Assembly: GCA_036874045.1 (NCBI GenBank)
Contig: CM072341.1
Coordinates: forward strand, 198,501 to 262,500
DNA from: Cymodocea nodosa
Taxonomy: Eukaryota > Streptophyta > Magnoliopsida > Alismatales > Cymodoceaceae
Reading direction: 5' to 3'
DNA length: 64,000 nt
Positions 44,738-57,777 of this stretch are shown here, one piece after another; positions within the stretch are counted from its first letter, which is position 1; each line of letters begins with the position of its first letter. Made by a program: the position numbers and the translations under genes. A model generated the notes under the pieces. It had not been told where the DNA came from. It did no database searches and saw only the letters and a list, made by a program, of their open reading frames with translations.

Positions 44738-45372
44738 AAGTTTTCTTTGGAAGAGAAAAGAAAGATTGTTTTTTGGGAGAAAATCAGTCGGAAGAACAGC
44801 AGCCGCCGTCCACGTGTTCGCACACACGTGCATCTGCTCACGCCATCTCCGATAGTCGCCCGTTCGATTGCAGACCGCCCGTCCGCGCGTTCATCACTTA
44901 ACATCCGTCCGTGCAAGATTATCTGCACGTGTACGTTTGCCTGCGCACGTACGTCCACGCATCTGTCTGCGTGCGTTCGTCCGAAAGCTAGTGTCTGCGC
45001 AACTACATCTACCTCCGCCAACGCTCGTGCGACTGCCGTCTACCTTCGCTTGCACCCGCGTGACTGTCGCCTGCGCTCGTATGACTGCCGTCTGCGCTTG
45101 CACGACTGCCGTTTGCTCCCCTACTGCCCGTACGTTTGCTCGTTTACCGTCTGTGCGACTACTCACCTGCTCGACCGTCGTTCGCACGCCTGCTCGCTTG
45201 CCATTTGCAAGACTATCGACCATGCGTCTGCCCTCTTCGCACGTTGTCCACAGTGGTACCTTCAGTACGACATACAACACTATGCGTACAAGTCAATACA
45301 CAAGGTTGGCTTTTTCGATCTGTTTTTGAAGATAAACAGTGATTTTTTGTATAGAATTTACACATTTTTGTG
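44738..45372 (+). repeat. C-rich leader of copia-1 with short tandem repeats
   Basis: 635 bp between primer site and gag. 45,020-45,125 holds about four copies of a roughly 21-bp CGACTGCCGTCTGCGCTTG-type unit. 44,870-45,010 is rich in CGTCCGCGC and CTGCGTGCGTTCGTCC strings. Open frames here are compositional only. A packaging or translation role is possible but not shown. Confidence 0.6.
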
Positions 45373-48300
45373 ATGTCAACACCGGCTTTAAAAGTAGATA
45401 AGTTTAATGGTAAAAATAATTTCAGCCTTTGGCAAATAAAAATGAGGACTTTGTTGAAGCAACATAGCATTTGGACACCTTTAAACAAGGAGTCGATTAT
45501 GGATAAAAAATCTACAGAATATGAACAACAAGAAGAAAATGTTCACTCAACTATTTTACTATGTCTATCAGATGAGGTTATTATTGAAGTTGCTGATGAG
45601 ACCACAGCTTCTAGGTTGTGAAACAAGTTGGAGACTCTGTATATGACAAAATCCCTTACTAATAAATTATTGCTCAAGCAGAGGTTGTTCTCTTTAAAAA
45701 TAAAGGAAGGTACACCGTTGAAGCAACATTTGGATTAGTTGAACACTATTCTTATGGAGCTACGCAACATTGGTGTGACTGTTGAAGATGAGGATGCTGC
45801 TCTCATTTTACTAGTTTCACTTCCACTGTCATTTGAAAATTTTGTGTAGTCCTTTGTAGTTAGCAGAGACACTATCACATTGGAGGAAGTGAGGTCTAGT
45901 CTTCATTCAAGAGAACTTAGGCACATGGTTACACATGGGAGCAATGATGCAAGTGCATCTGGTTTGACTGTACATCAAGGAGATAGTAGGAGACGTCAAC
46001 AGAAACAAAGCAACAATAACAGGCATAGAGGAAAGAGCAAATCAAGAGGCAAGTACTTCAAGGATACTTGCAATTATTGCAAAGAAAATGGACACTGGAA
46101 AGTAAATTGTCCCAAATTGAAATCCAAAGGGAGTGCGTCAGTAGTTGAAAAAGAAGATTCAGCGTCTGAAGGTGATTTTTCTTTGACTGTTTGCTGTAGT
46201 GCATATACAGATCAACATTGGATCTTAGACTCTAAAGCATCTCATCATATGACTCCCAATAGGGAGTATTTTTATACTTATCAGACTATTGATGGAGGAC
46301 AAGTTAAATTAGCAAATGATGATGTTTGTCTAAGAGTTGGCATTGGTATAATTAGATTCAAGATACATGATGGCACAGTGAGAATCCTTGAAGATGTATG
46401 GCATGTGCCCAAGTTGGGCAAAAGCTTGATATCCTTGATGGCACTTGATTCCAAGGATTTCAAGTATTCAGGAGGAGGGGGCAAATTGTTGGTCTCAAAA
46501 GGCTCATTGGTAGTGATGAAAGGAGTAAAAAATGGGCCTCTATACATTTTGCAAGGTTCTCAAGTTGTAGGAGATGCTGTTGCAGCTATAAGTGATCAGC
46601 AAACCACTTCTGCAATTTGGCACTCAAGAATAAGTCATCTGGGACAGAGGAATGTAGAAACTCAACAGTTTGGGCAGATTGAATGGGCACAAATTCATTG
46701 ATGTAGAATTGTGCAAACATTGCATTTATGGAAAGCAAAAACGTGTGCAGTTTGGAACAACAGAGCATACCACTCAAGGGGCATTAGATTATGTCCATGC
46801 AGATTGTTGGGGACCTTTTCAACAACCCTCCTTAGCAGGTTCTAGATATTTCCTTTCTATAGTGGATGACTATTCACGTATGACATGGGTTTTCATTTTG
46901 AAGCATAAAAGTGAGGCTTTCAAGAGCTTTAAGCAATGGAAGACTCAAGTTGAAAACCAAGTTGGTAGAAAGGTAAAATATTTGAGAATTGACAATGGTT
47001 TGGAATTTTGCTCTCATGAGTTTGACAACTTTTGTAAAGAAGTTAGTATCACTAGACACTACACAGTTAGAGGCACTCCATGACAAAATGGAGTAACAGA
47101 ACGTCTGAACCGCACGTTGTTAGAAAAAGCAAGGTGCATGCTTTCTCATGCCAGTTTAGAGAAGAAATTTTGGGCTGAGGCTGTGAACACAGCATCTTAT
47201 CTTGTCAACAGATCTCCCTCCAATGGTATAGGTGACAAGATACCTTATGAAATGTGGATGAATAGGGCTGCAAATTACTCCAAATTGAAGATTTTTGGTT
47301 GTACAGCATACTATCATGTAGATAATGGCAAGTTAGAACCACATGCCAGAAAGGGTATTTTTGTTGGATATGGCATCGGAGTCAAAGGGTACAGAATCTT
47401 TGACAGCAAGACAAGAAAAGTAATTCACAATCATAATGTTACTTTTGATGAGGCCATTTTGATGCAAAATGGAGAGTTGCCAATAGTGTCAGAAGAATCT
47501 AGCACTCCTGAGTAGGTGGAGTTTGACTTGTCACATCAGATTGTCTCGAAACAAACAGCTTCAGATAAAGACCAGCATTTGGACTTAGATGAAAATGCAG
47601 ATCAACCTGAGGAAGAATCACAAGAGAGATGTGTTGCTAGAGACAGACCTAGAAGGGTTCCTCAACGACCACAGAAGTATGGTTTTAGCAATATGATTGC
47701 TTTTGCCTTGCAGGCTGCAAGTGAGGTGGAGGAAGCTATTGATCCTCCAACATATGATGCTGCTATGAAGGATTCAGATGCTGTTCATTGGATGAAAGCT
47801 ATGCAAGAAGAGCTTCAATCCCTTCAGAAAAATCAGACATGGGATTTAGTGAAGCGCCCAAAAGATAAGAATGTTGTAGATTGCAAGTGGGTGTTTAAAA
47901 GAAAGTTGGAACACAAGGCAATCTTGGAACACAATTCAAGGCAAGATTAGTGGCAAAAGGCTATTCTCAACAGGAAGGCATTGATTACAATGAAGTATTT
48001 GCACTAGTCGTTAGACACACGTCTATCAGAGTTCTTTTGGCTATTGTTGCAACAAAGAACTTAAAACTTGAACAACTTGACGTGAAAACAACCTTTCTAC
48101 ATGGTGATTTAGAAGAAGAAATATGGATGGAACAGTCAATTGGTTTTGCAAAGAAAGGGAGATAAGATTTGGTCTGCAAGCTTAAGAAGTCCTTGTATGG
48201 ACTTAAGCAATCTCCAAGACAATGGTATAAAAGATTTGATTCTTTTATTACCAAAGTTGGTTTCCTATACAGCTCTTCTAACTCATGTGTGTATATCAAA

Positions 48301-49299
48301 CACTTAAATCATGACACACATGTATACTTGCTCTTGTATGTTGATGATATCTTAATTGCATCCAAAGATATCAATGTTATACAAGATTTGAAGAATACCT
48401 TGAAGTCTGAATTTGCAATGAAAGACTTAGGAGCTACAGGCAAGATTCTAGGGATGGAGATACATCATGATAGAAGTGCTGGAAAGTTGTTTCTCCATCA
48501 GCACAGCTATGTACAGAAGATCTTGAATAGATTTGGAATGACTTCTAGTAAAGCCATTGGAACACCCTATGACAGGAATCTCCGATTATCTTCAGCTATG
48601 ACACCTCAAACACAATTAGAAAAGAAATACATCCAACACGTTCCTTACTCCTAGGCTGTTGGGAGCTTGATGTATGCAATGGTATGTACTCGCCCAAATT
48701 TGGCCTATCCTCTTAGTGTGGTAAGCAGATTTATGTCAAATCCAGGGAAAATCCATTGGTAGGCTATAAAGAGGATTTTCAGATACTTGAAAGGAACTTC
48801 AGATGTTGGACTGATATATGGTGTCGAACAAAGTTGCAATATGGTAGGATATTCAGATTCAGACTTTGCTGGAGATGTTGATTAGAGAAGATCTTTAACA
48901 TGATATGTTTTTATAGTGGCAGGTTCAGTTGTCAGTTGGAAATCTACACTTCAGCCTACGGTTTCGCTCTCCACTACCGAGGCTGAGTACATGGCAATGA
49001 TTGAAGCTGCAAAGGAAGGAATCTAGCTAAAAGGGCTACTTGGAGATTTTGGATTACAAGTTGACAAGGCTGATATCTTCTACGACATTCTCAGTGCCAT
49101 TTGTTTAGCAAAGGACAATGTGCTTCATGACCGTACTAAACACATTGATGTCAGATATCACTTTCTTAGAAGTGAAGATAGAATAAAGATTTTGAAGATT
49201 AACACCAAAGATAATCCAGCTGATATATTCACAAAAGGAGTGATTGAGAGTAAGTTCAAGCATTGTCTTGACTTGCTCAACATATATGGATGCTGCTGA
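45373..49299 (+). pseudogene. Inactivated gag-pol of copia-1
   Basis: Gag starts MSTPALKVDKFNGKNNFSLW at 45,373 and ends in a zinc knuckle CNYCKENGHWKVNC (46,069-46,110). The protease site near 46,228 reads DSK where copia enzymes need DSG or DTG, so the active site is lost. The integrase has a degenerate HHCC region with CKHC near 46,712, then HADCWGPF and VDDYSRMTWVF. The reverse transcriptase has KSLYGLKQSPRQWY and YVDD at 48,337-48,348. RNase H is marked by YSDSDFAGD and [10 protein letters not shown]. In-frame stops occur at 45,619, 45,736, 45,847 and 47,083 among others, with frame shifts near 46,670 and 47,930. Reading ends at 49,297-49,299. Confidence 0.9.
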
Positions 49300-49368
49300 C
49301 CCTTCATGGGTCATTGTGATGGAGAGCTTTGTTCAATGTGGAGTTATAATTCAAGTCAAGGTGAAGAT

Positions 49369-49608
49369 TGTTGAATATATGACTTGAATTAGTGTAAGGG
49401 TATTTTGATCATTTGACCAATTGTATTGTCCATACTATTTAAGCATGAACTTAGGGCACCTATTGAGTGCTGCTGATTCATTGTACTCCATTCTGAATAG
49501 AAAATCAAATCCCTCTCCATTCGTGGACATACCCAATTTGAGGAACCACGTAAATTTTAACTTTGTGTGTTTGGTTTTTATTGTTTCTCTTTTTTCTTTC
49601 GCACAACA
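49369..49608 (+). repeat. 3' LTR of copia-1
   Basis: Same length as the 5' LTR with the same TGTTG and CAACA ends, preceded by a purine-rich tract at about 49,357-49,367. Confidence 0.93.
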
Positions 49609-50674
49609 ATTCTCTTTCCTGATAACGTCAATTAAAATACGTAAATCTATTTTATCAACCTTCGTGTTTTGACTTACATATTTGTATTTTACGGAACTCA
49701 TCTTTCCTATAATAAGATATGAACATCTAACATGATGTATAATATAAAGTAATACAATATATAATATGTTTGTGTATTATTCACAAAATTACACTGTAAT
49801 AGGTAATATACATTTACCATGTACAATGGATGCCCATTAAAACAAGTAGAAATATTTTCATATTAGGCCTTGGAAAATAGGAAAAATTATTTCGTTGCAA
49901 ACTAGAGGTTGCATTAATAGATGAACTGAATGCAACTATAGGACTTGTTCCACTTTTGGAAGACGCTGCATTTTGCCTTGGCATTTCATTTTTTTCATAA
50001 CTATAAATGTAACCGATGCATCTCCTTGATAAAGATTGCTTGATAACGAACATGCACAGTTGTTCTTGGAGTGCCTGAATAAGGCTTGATGAATCTTATA
50101 TTCCTAAAGCATCGACATGAAGAACTAGAATTTAAGTAAATCTTATTCTCAAGCATGTGGAGTTTTCACGTGTATTCTCAGGTTATAATATATACTCAAG
50201 CATTTCTGTGAAAGGTAAGTTTATTTTCTAACCATCCTCAAAGAAAGCCTCCAATTTCTAACAAAACCAAGGTAAGACATTGGTAGAAAGAGTTTTACTT
50301 CATCAAAGATTCCTAGATGGTTAGATGCAAGTACAACAAATATGTCATTGGTATCAAAAGATATCGGAAACTTAGGTCAAGAAAATTCACATTGCAGGTG
50401 AAGAAATATTTCCATTCATGTTTCTATCAGACTATTCTTTTGACATGTAACTAATTATCATTTATGTATCACGTTAATATTGTAACGTGAAAAATACTAT
50501 TCATAAGCGTCATCATGTATATACTATCGACGAATTAGATAAAATAATAATAATCATAACTATATTTTTTTTTTAAAAAGAGAGAGAGAAGTTAAACAAT
50601 GCAGACTAATTTATGGTTTTCATGCATCCTGGAATGTGTTGGCAACAAATTCATATGCAGACGAGATGATCAGC
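49609..50674. other. Intergenic DNA downstream of the NPF gene
   Basis: AT-rich, no gene seen. The part next to 50,674 would hold the 3' untranslated region of the - strand transporter gene. A GAGAGAGAGA tract lies near 50,580. Confidence 0.35.
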
Positions 50675-52763
50675 TCATCGAGCTCTGGCATCAATGTCGA
50701 CGGCCATCTCTCTCCCGACCTCCACGGCCACCTCCGGGTCGTAGAAGGTCTCCGCTCGATACTCGTAGGCCTTGCTCAGGACGAGGAAGAGTAAGAAGTT
50801 CAACACGCTCAGAGACGCCAAGAATAGGTAGTAGTAGTCCAGATGGGAAGCGTTGAGGTTGTTCCTTATCCACCCTTGCCGCCTCCCGTAGCCAGAGGTG
50901 ACGGCCTCCGTCGTCGACAGGAGGAAGCTACTGAGGAAGTTACCAACCCCAAGGGTGGTCATGGAGAACGAGGTCCCCAGGCTCTTCATGCTCTCGGGGG
51001 CCTGGTCGTAGAAGAACTCGATCTTCCCCACCTCCAGGAACGCGTCGGCGACGCCCATCAGGACGAACTGCGGTAGGAGAACGAAGATGGAGAGCGGGAC
51101 CTGGCCGCCGTTTTCGACAACGTGGTGTCGTCTTGCAGCGGAGAGCCTCCGTCGCTCCGTGAAGGACGCGATCAGCATGATCACGATTTGGATGGCGCAC
51201 CCGACGCCGATCCTCTGGAGGAGGGTGATCCCACGGGGGTTCCCGGTCCAACGCTTCATGAAGGAAACGAAGTACCGATCGTACAAGACAACGGAGACGA
51301 GCATGGAGAATGTGACGAAACCGACGAGGCTGGCCGGAGGGATCTTGAAGCCGGAGCCCATGGTGCGATCCAGCGTGGTTCCCTGCTTGACGAAGAGGGT
51401 GTTGACCTGCGCGAGCATTGTGCTGGGCACGAAGGTGAGAACCAGGATCGGGATCATGCGAAGGATCTGCTTCGTCTCCTCCACCTCCGTCACCGGGCAC
51501 AGCATCCACGGCGAGGATGCGCCGGTCTTCACTGCCGCTTTGTTTAGAAATCTGTATACGTACGCAGATTAATGCAAACGAATCATACGGAGACAGAAGA
51601 GATCCTACACGACGACCACCTCAGCGTTGGAGTGGATTCGATTCTGAACCTCCTCTTCTTGGCGTAGTGCAGATCCGCGTCGAGCTCGTGCAATTCCTTG
51701 GAGTTCTCCGGCACCGGGACCTCCCACTTCCTCCCGGCGGCGACGATGACCCTGGCCATCTTCGTGAAGGGACTACCCGTCGGCTTCTTGTGTCGGTAGA
51801 ATCTTGTGCCAGCGAGGAACACCGCGATGGACACGGCGAGGCCAAGCGTCGGCAGGGCGTAGCCAACGGTCCAACCGACGTTGTCTTGTATGTAGACGAG
51901 TACGGTGTTGGCGAAGAACGAGCCGAGGAAGATGCTGAACATCCACCAGTTGAAGAAGGAGAGCTTGTGGGTCCTTTCCCCGGTGTCGAAGTCGTCGAAT
52001 TGGTCGGCGCCAATTGTGGAGATGTTGGGCTTGGTGCCGCCGGTTCCCACGGCGAGGACGTAGAGGGCGAAGAAGAAGACGCCGAGTTGGAGGCTGGTGG
52101 CTTTCTTCTGGCAGTCGGGGTTGGCTGGGCCGTCGCAGGACGGTGGCTTCAAGGACGGGACTGACACTGCTAGGGTTAGCAAGACCAATCCCTAATAAAG
52201 AAGGGAGGAGGAGGAGGAGGAGGAGGAGGAAGAGGAGGAGAATTGGCATTTACGGGTGACTTAACGCATACAGATGAGTAGAGATCGAGGTACGTATACT
52301 TGCAGTGTCCACTCACCGAAAGGTAGATGGTGGAAGCGACGACGAAAGTCCAGTACCGGCCCAGGTGTGCGTCGGCTACGTAGGCTCCGATGACCGGCGT
52401 CATCCACACGGTGCCGACCCAGTTGGTCACGTTGTTGGCGGACTTCACCGTGCCCTGCCTGAGCTTCCTGGTGAGGTAGAGGACCAGGTTCGACGAGATG
52501 CCGTAGTACGCCATCCTCTCAAACACCTCGTACACTGCAAGTTATTTAATCCGCGGAACCCACCATAGATGATAGATAACCAAGTTGAAGGAACGAAGAT
52601 GATGGATCCGGCCAGCTTCTGTAAAACGTTTACCTACGATGAAGGAGCAAGCTGTCCATCCACCTGTCTTGGATCTGAGGACGGGGTTGCCCTTGAGGTC
52701 CACAGAGCCATCCCTCGTGTACCCTCCACTTCCAGTAGTATCTTCTGAGACTTGTGCTGCCAT
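50675..52763 (-). CDS. NPF5.2: NRT1/PTR family transporter, NPF5.2-like
   Basis: Four exons on the - strand: 52,634-52,763; 52,317-52,534; 51,620-52,191; 50,675-51,551. Phases agree and give 598 residues, the usual NPF size. The start is MAAQVSEDTTGSGG, followed by YTRDGSVDLKGNPVLRSKTG, typical of the NPF5.2/5.3 (PTR3) group. The proton-coupling motif ExxER is present as YEVFERMAYYG at about residues 45-55. Other landmarks are NVTNWVGTVWMTPVIGAYVA, GTGGTKPNISTIGADQFDDF and SFFNWWMFSIF. The family has about 12 membrane helices; those of the second half, after a charged central loop (GRKWEVPVPENSKELHELDA), are visible in exon 4. Such proteins are plasma-membrane or vacuolar proton symporters for di/tripeptides, nitrate or hormones; the substrate here cannot be told. 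The three introns are short (99, 125 and 68 bp). No defects are seen. Confidence 0.92.
52203..52240. repeat. GGA microsatellite inside NPF intron 2
   Basis: About ten GGA units (CCT on the coding strand) close to the intron 2 acceptor. They probably serve as its pyrimidine tract. Confidence 0.8.
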
Positions 52764-52834
52764 TGTTGTTGTGTTTGCTTCCACTCCACCACCCCACCTG
52801 TCAAGTACTCAGAGAAGACGAACCAGTGGCCTTC

Positions 52835-52840
52835 TTTATA
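52835..52840 (-). promoter_or_regulatory. TATA box of the NPF gene
   Basis: GGTATAAAG on the - strand, about 72 bp upstream of the start codon at 52,763. Confidence 0.55.
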
Positions 52841-55800
52841 CCAAAAGCAAGAACAAGACAGAACACGCCAACTCCCATGGCAAAATTCTGCGTCAGTGTC
52901 GTTCAGCAGACGTGATAAATTGTAGTCATCCGATATGAACAGATAATTGCCATAGAACTTTTATTACCATAGTATTTCTATTTGAATGAAAAACATTCTT
53001 CTCTTAAAAGTCTCATAGGATTAAAGAAAATTAACCTAATTATCTACTTTTGGTGCGTAAGAGGCAAGCATGGATCCTGGCATTTGTCTTTCTGGTTGAC
53101 ACTTTGGTTGTGTTCTCATCTTAATGTGCAGTGAGCATATAGATTTTCTGTAAGAATCGATGTTTTTCGGAAAAATTAAGATTTCTTCCTGTGTTTTAAA
53201 TCTTAATTTTCACAAATTTAAAACTCGCATCCAGATCCTTTTCTTATGATTCCAGTTGGGCCCCATTAGGGTCCATCTGAGTCAGCTCTGTACAAGAAGT
53301 CCAGTCTTAGTCAACCTGCAATTCCGGCCGAAGAAGTTTGAAGTAGTTTTCCTACTGCAGCAGTGCAGCACAATCAATTATTGATGGGTCCACCTTCCAC
53401 CAGATTGGAAATTGCAGAAAGAGCTTGATACACTTACTAAGTTCTTTTGTTTGGATTCATGCTGAGTTCCATCGCAAACAAACATGGGCTCAGAAAAATG
53501 ATACAATTATCACTTACTCTTTCTAGGTTGACAGGGACCTGGTCTTCATTTTCAACCCTTTACAGAATGCATGTCACTATTTTATCAGAAACCCCCCACT
53601 TTTTCCTCTGTTCGTATTGGAAAAATGGGTAGAGGGATTGACTGGTGTGTAGAATCTGAAAAAGAAAAACATCCAAGCACCAGAAGACGAAGACGACCAT
53701 ACTTGTAGATTACCTGTTAGTCCTTCTTTCTTTCCTTCTCCTATAATAAAGTTCAAATGCCAATCATACACCCATCATATGTTTTCTTGCAGTAGTTGAG
53801 TTCTCCTGTAAGAAAATTACAGTTCAAATTAAACAGGATCATAATTGAAACCGAGCTAATTATGGAACACATCGTGGATTTTTATCATTAATTACTTCCT
53901 GGAGCGCTAAAGCTGGTCCTTGCATCATAAACCAATAAACTTCCTCATCAGAAAGCTTGCACAGAAGGTGATTCCTCACCATCACCAGAACAAAATTTCA
54001 ATTTTCGCAGTACAACTGTTACATACGCATTATAGCCACTGCCAACTTTACAAAACTTTTCTTGCCCCACTCCTCCACCCAATGACTCAAAGATTCTGCA
54101 ACCTATTTGTACACGATCCATACAGTAGCAGACGCACATTACCTCAAAATATATCAAATCAACAAATTAGTCAAAGGCACCAACAATAAGATAGTACGGT
54201 TAGTCCTCCTCTTCATATAAAGTAAGAGGTTTTGAGATTAAATCCATGAATGTCATGTGCAATTTCATAGTTTTCTTCAGCAACAAGATGTGACACTGCC
54301 AGATATTCCTTTATCCAAGGTATTAGAATCCAACATAATTTAGCATTAAGCTTGGATAATTACCTCCATCCAGATATACTGAGAGAGAGAGAGGATAAGT
54401 AGCTGTGCAACTGGACTCACAGTCGGCAACATACTGATAAACTTTCTATATTTCATAGTAATAAAGAAATCAAAGAGATGAATAATGCCCATCGCTAATC
54501 GTGGACGGTGGGAAAAAATATGCATCAGTTTTTCAACTTGTCAATAGGACATGAAGACTGATGTGAACATGATAATTTTATTTAAACACGATATTTTTCT
54601 ATCTCAAGTTTCCAATGACATGACACCAATATGTTGAAATTTTACCAACAGGTGCCATTCTTTAACCAAAGTTGGATTCCTTGTCGTTGAATGAGTTAAA
54701 TGAACATTTCAACGAAAGAAACATGAAGTTGAAAGGGTTTTGTCATTGGGCAGGCATTGAAATGACTTATCATCTATATCCTGATTTTTCTACCAAATAT
54801 GTCAAAAATTTTAATACTCATATATAAGCATGCAGACAAACACATATACATGCAACTTCAGATATTTGTGAAGAGAGCATTGTACAATCTACAATATGAA
54901 TGGTATTAACTTATTAACTGAGATCACATTTATTTTTTGAGCTATTAACTTAAACATTTTTTTACCAGATTCTATGGAAAAAACCTTATTGACAACGAAC
55001 ATCGTGAAAAATAGCTTGCAAAATAAAATTAGGGATGAGTTTATTAATGGTTGTTTGATCACCCATACCCAATGTAATGCTGTCAGCTATGAAGTACTAA
55101 TATGACTCAGGGGTTGAGTCATGGATGCGACACAACACAATCTAGAATAAGCATGATGAAATTCATAAAAATAGGATGATCTTTGCCCAGATTTCAGTTG
55201 GAAATGTATAAATGCTGTACATTCTTATAAATTGGCACTCTATGACTAATACGATAGACTCATTTAATGGCTTCAAACAGGTAAAAGAAGAATCCAATTG
55301 AAAGCAAGGAGGCCTACCATTCAACACAATTCTTGTGCACAAGCAAGGCGTCTATTTGAGTGGACTCATATAAATCTATGGATTTTCCACTGGAAAAATG
55401 TAGTATACCAACAAATCAATATAAACATGGAAATAAACCAGGTGCAAAAATTGAAAGCCAAATGCAAACTAGGGGGGAAGTAACTGAGCCAAAGAGGATG
55501 ATAGTCATGAGGATCATGCTTCATAGATAAATTTTGAAACTCTCCCGGCACAAAAGCGTCAGCTATTTAAGGTAGATTTTAAAACAAAAACAAACCATGA
55601 GAGCAAAAGATCGTAGCTACCTCAAGCATCAACAACCAAAGAGAAGATACGAACCATCCATTTATTCTCATAGGTTTTCAATTTAGAACTTGGGGGTTAT
55701 GTATGTACCTCACCGAAATTTTGCAGCTTTCCAAGCAGAAAGCATTGGGTATCAGAACACAGTAGATCTACAATAGATTTTGGAATCGAAACGAGATATG

Positions 55801-57606
55801 CGAGTCAAAAGGTCGCCGCTTTTTGAAGCACCGGCGACCAGACGATCGGGCGGCATGAAGATGAGTGCAAGCATCATCACTGCCCGAAGATGAAACCTGT
55901 AAGAATAATTATACAAATTTTGGAGATGCATTTTTTTTTTTCTGTTACTGCTTCAATTTTCCAACGTCGGGATGCATACATGCTTCGTGCTGAACACTTC
56001 TCATCAGTTCTTCGTGAAGGAACCAAGGTCATTGATTTTCTCATTACATAATAGAGATTCCTCCACCAAAACCTTATCCAAGTAATACCCAAGAAGGAAG
56101 TAAAGGATCCACCATAGTTTACATGGAGATAAGACAACATACATGTTTGTTGGTTCACCTATTCTCAAGACATGTCTGCAAGCCACAGTTCTAGATGTGA
56201 TGAGCCAAAGTCTTAGTTATTCATATGCTAAGATATACTCATTTCAAATTTTCAATAATTAATATTGATTTTCTTTCATGGTTAAATGGAATGACTTAGC
56301 TCTGAGGCACACCTTGAAGGAATGATTCCTCACTAATACATACCCAGAAGTCGGCATGCTCACAGGAACTTCCTTTTAGCTGTAAATAACAATGAGTGAT
56401 CAAGCCAACAATCGGAGAGGTCTTCTTCCTGTGGCCTCTAAAGCTGGATGATGTGTGCACCGTTTTCCATGTTAAGATATCTTAAAAGAGCCATGTGATT
56501 GCTCTCAACAAATGCCACCTTAGTCTTTTCATTAAACGTTGTCATGGGATTGCTTCCATGATAAGATGATTTAACCCAAGTCCTAGGGTGCCAAAATTGA
56601 TGCATGGAAAGTTCTAGCCCATATTTTCAATTTTCATTGCACTTGCCATTGTTAACAAGTAACAATAGGGCAGGTGATAAAAATGTCTTACCAATGATAC
56701 TTCACACGGTGTTACTGCTAAAATAGTCAGCTATTAGATTTGTCACAAGATAAATAACAACATGTCTCTCTACTTATAACTAATCGATTTTGAATTGTAT
56801 TTTCACTTTTCAATATAGAATCTGAGCCAAATACGATCTTTTAAATCCAAGTTTCCGTACATCTGCTTGTTTGAAAATAAGAACTCTTGAAAAAGACATT
56901 AGTAAAGAGGGATATTGAAATAATCTTATGTTAAAAATAAGAAGAAACATAAAAGACCTCTCTACTTATATTTAATTGATTTTAAGTTAACTGTCTTTAA
57001 CTATTAATTGAACAGGTAAAAAATGTTGACACTATGAATGTGGAGCAGAAGATAACCATTCCATGCAGTCAATTGGAATTGAAAGAAACTGCAAATATGC
57101 CTCTGTTAGAAAAGTTACATAAGAATATTCCATGGAGAATGGAGGCAAGGCAGTGCCAGCATCAACATCTAGTGAATGGTACTTACCAACCATTTTGCTG
57201 GCAAAATTTACAGTAAATAAACTATGAGAACGATAGACTTCAGAATATTTCGATGATCACAGCAAGAATGGATCAAAATACATTGGCAAATAGAGAAACA
57301 TCAATTTAGATCAAGATCATGTAAGTGGAGGATAATGGCATTCACGTACCAACCAAAATAATTTGACATTTTTCTTTAATTTCAGCAGGAAACCATGGAA
57401 TACCAGCAGAAAAAAAAAAATGGACCCAAGAGCAGAAGCCCACACGAAGAATGTCACCACCGAAGGATATAGAACATGCCAGGCAAGGGAGAAAAAACTA
57501 ATCTTGAGTAAAATATAATCATGGGTTGTCATCACAAGAAATGAAATGTGCGGAGAGAGACAGAAGGAGAGAGAGAGATGATGTCTATGGAAAGAAACAA
57601 CCGAGC
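52841..57606. other. Gene-poor region
   Basis: I searched both strands for exons of the NPF and RhoGDI families and found none. Short frames exist (for example near 53,920, 55,877 and 57,317), but none has a recognisable domain or splice context. There is no long repeat or transposon signature that I can support. Confidence 0.4.
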
Positions 57607-57777
57607 CTTGTCCTTCTCTAGCTGTTCTTTGAGAGGAACCATAGGTGTTGGAACGAACCCAGAAGAAGAATCATCAGCTTCGTCATCATCTCCATCCAAT
57701 GCCGCCGCCTCCTGCTCCTCCCGCCCACCCTTCACCTTCTGTTCTTCCTCACTCTCCTCTGCAGTAATCACATCCAT
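57607..57777 (-). pseudogene. Orphan RhoGDI-like first exon
   Basis: On the - strand, ATG at 57,777 opens a 57-codon stretch: MDVITAEESEEEQ, then an acidic DGDDDEADDSSSGF segment, then PMVPLKEQLEKDK. In plant Rho GDP-dissociation inhibitors an acidic, variable N-terminus is followed by (L/I)KEQLEKDKDDESLRRWKEQLL, and exon 1 often ends at KDK. Here AAG is followed by GCTCGG instead of a GT donor, and I found no later RhoGDI exons within 4.7 kb downstream on that strand. It is therefore probably a broken fragment. A living gene with distant exons and a non-canonical donor is less likely. The match is short, so the family call is moderate. Confidence 0.45.

Larger units (their letters stand above)
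44483..49608 (+). mobile_element. Complete, decayed Ty1/copia retrotransposon (copia-1)
   Basis: Two 240-bp LTRs (44,483-44,722 and 49,369-49,608), both TGTTG...CAACA, bound the element. The flanking 5-mers ATTCC and ATTCT suggest a target duplication with one change. A perfect TGGTATCAGAGCC primer site follows the left LTR and a purine-rich AAGGTGAAGAT precedes the right one. Inside, in copia order, lie gag, protease, integrase, reverse transcriptase and RNase H. Many stops and at least two frameshifts make it non-autonomous. The element is 5,126 bp. The YGLKQSPRQWY and YVDDI motifs suit the Tork/Tnt1-like group, but that placement is tentative. Confidence 0.93.

Noticed and set aside
44681..45373. 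230-codon Arg/Cys/Thr-rich frame between LTR and gag
   Set aside because: It is in the C-rich copia leader, where all three frames are partly open. Its composition follows the repeats and its start lies inside the LTR.
50599..52568. Several + strand open frames over the transporter
   Set aside because: They are antisense shadows of the GC-rich NPF exons. They are Arg/Gly-rich with no domain.
55877..56186. 93-codon - strand frame considered as a later RhoGDI exon
   Set aside because: It contains none of the conserved RhoGDI blocks and has no matching splice phase.
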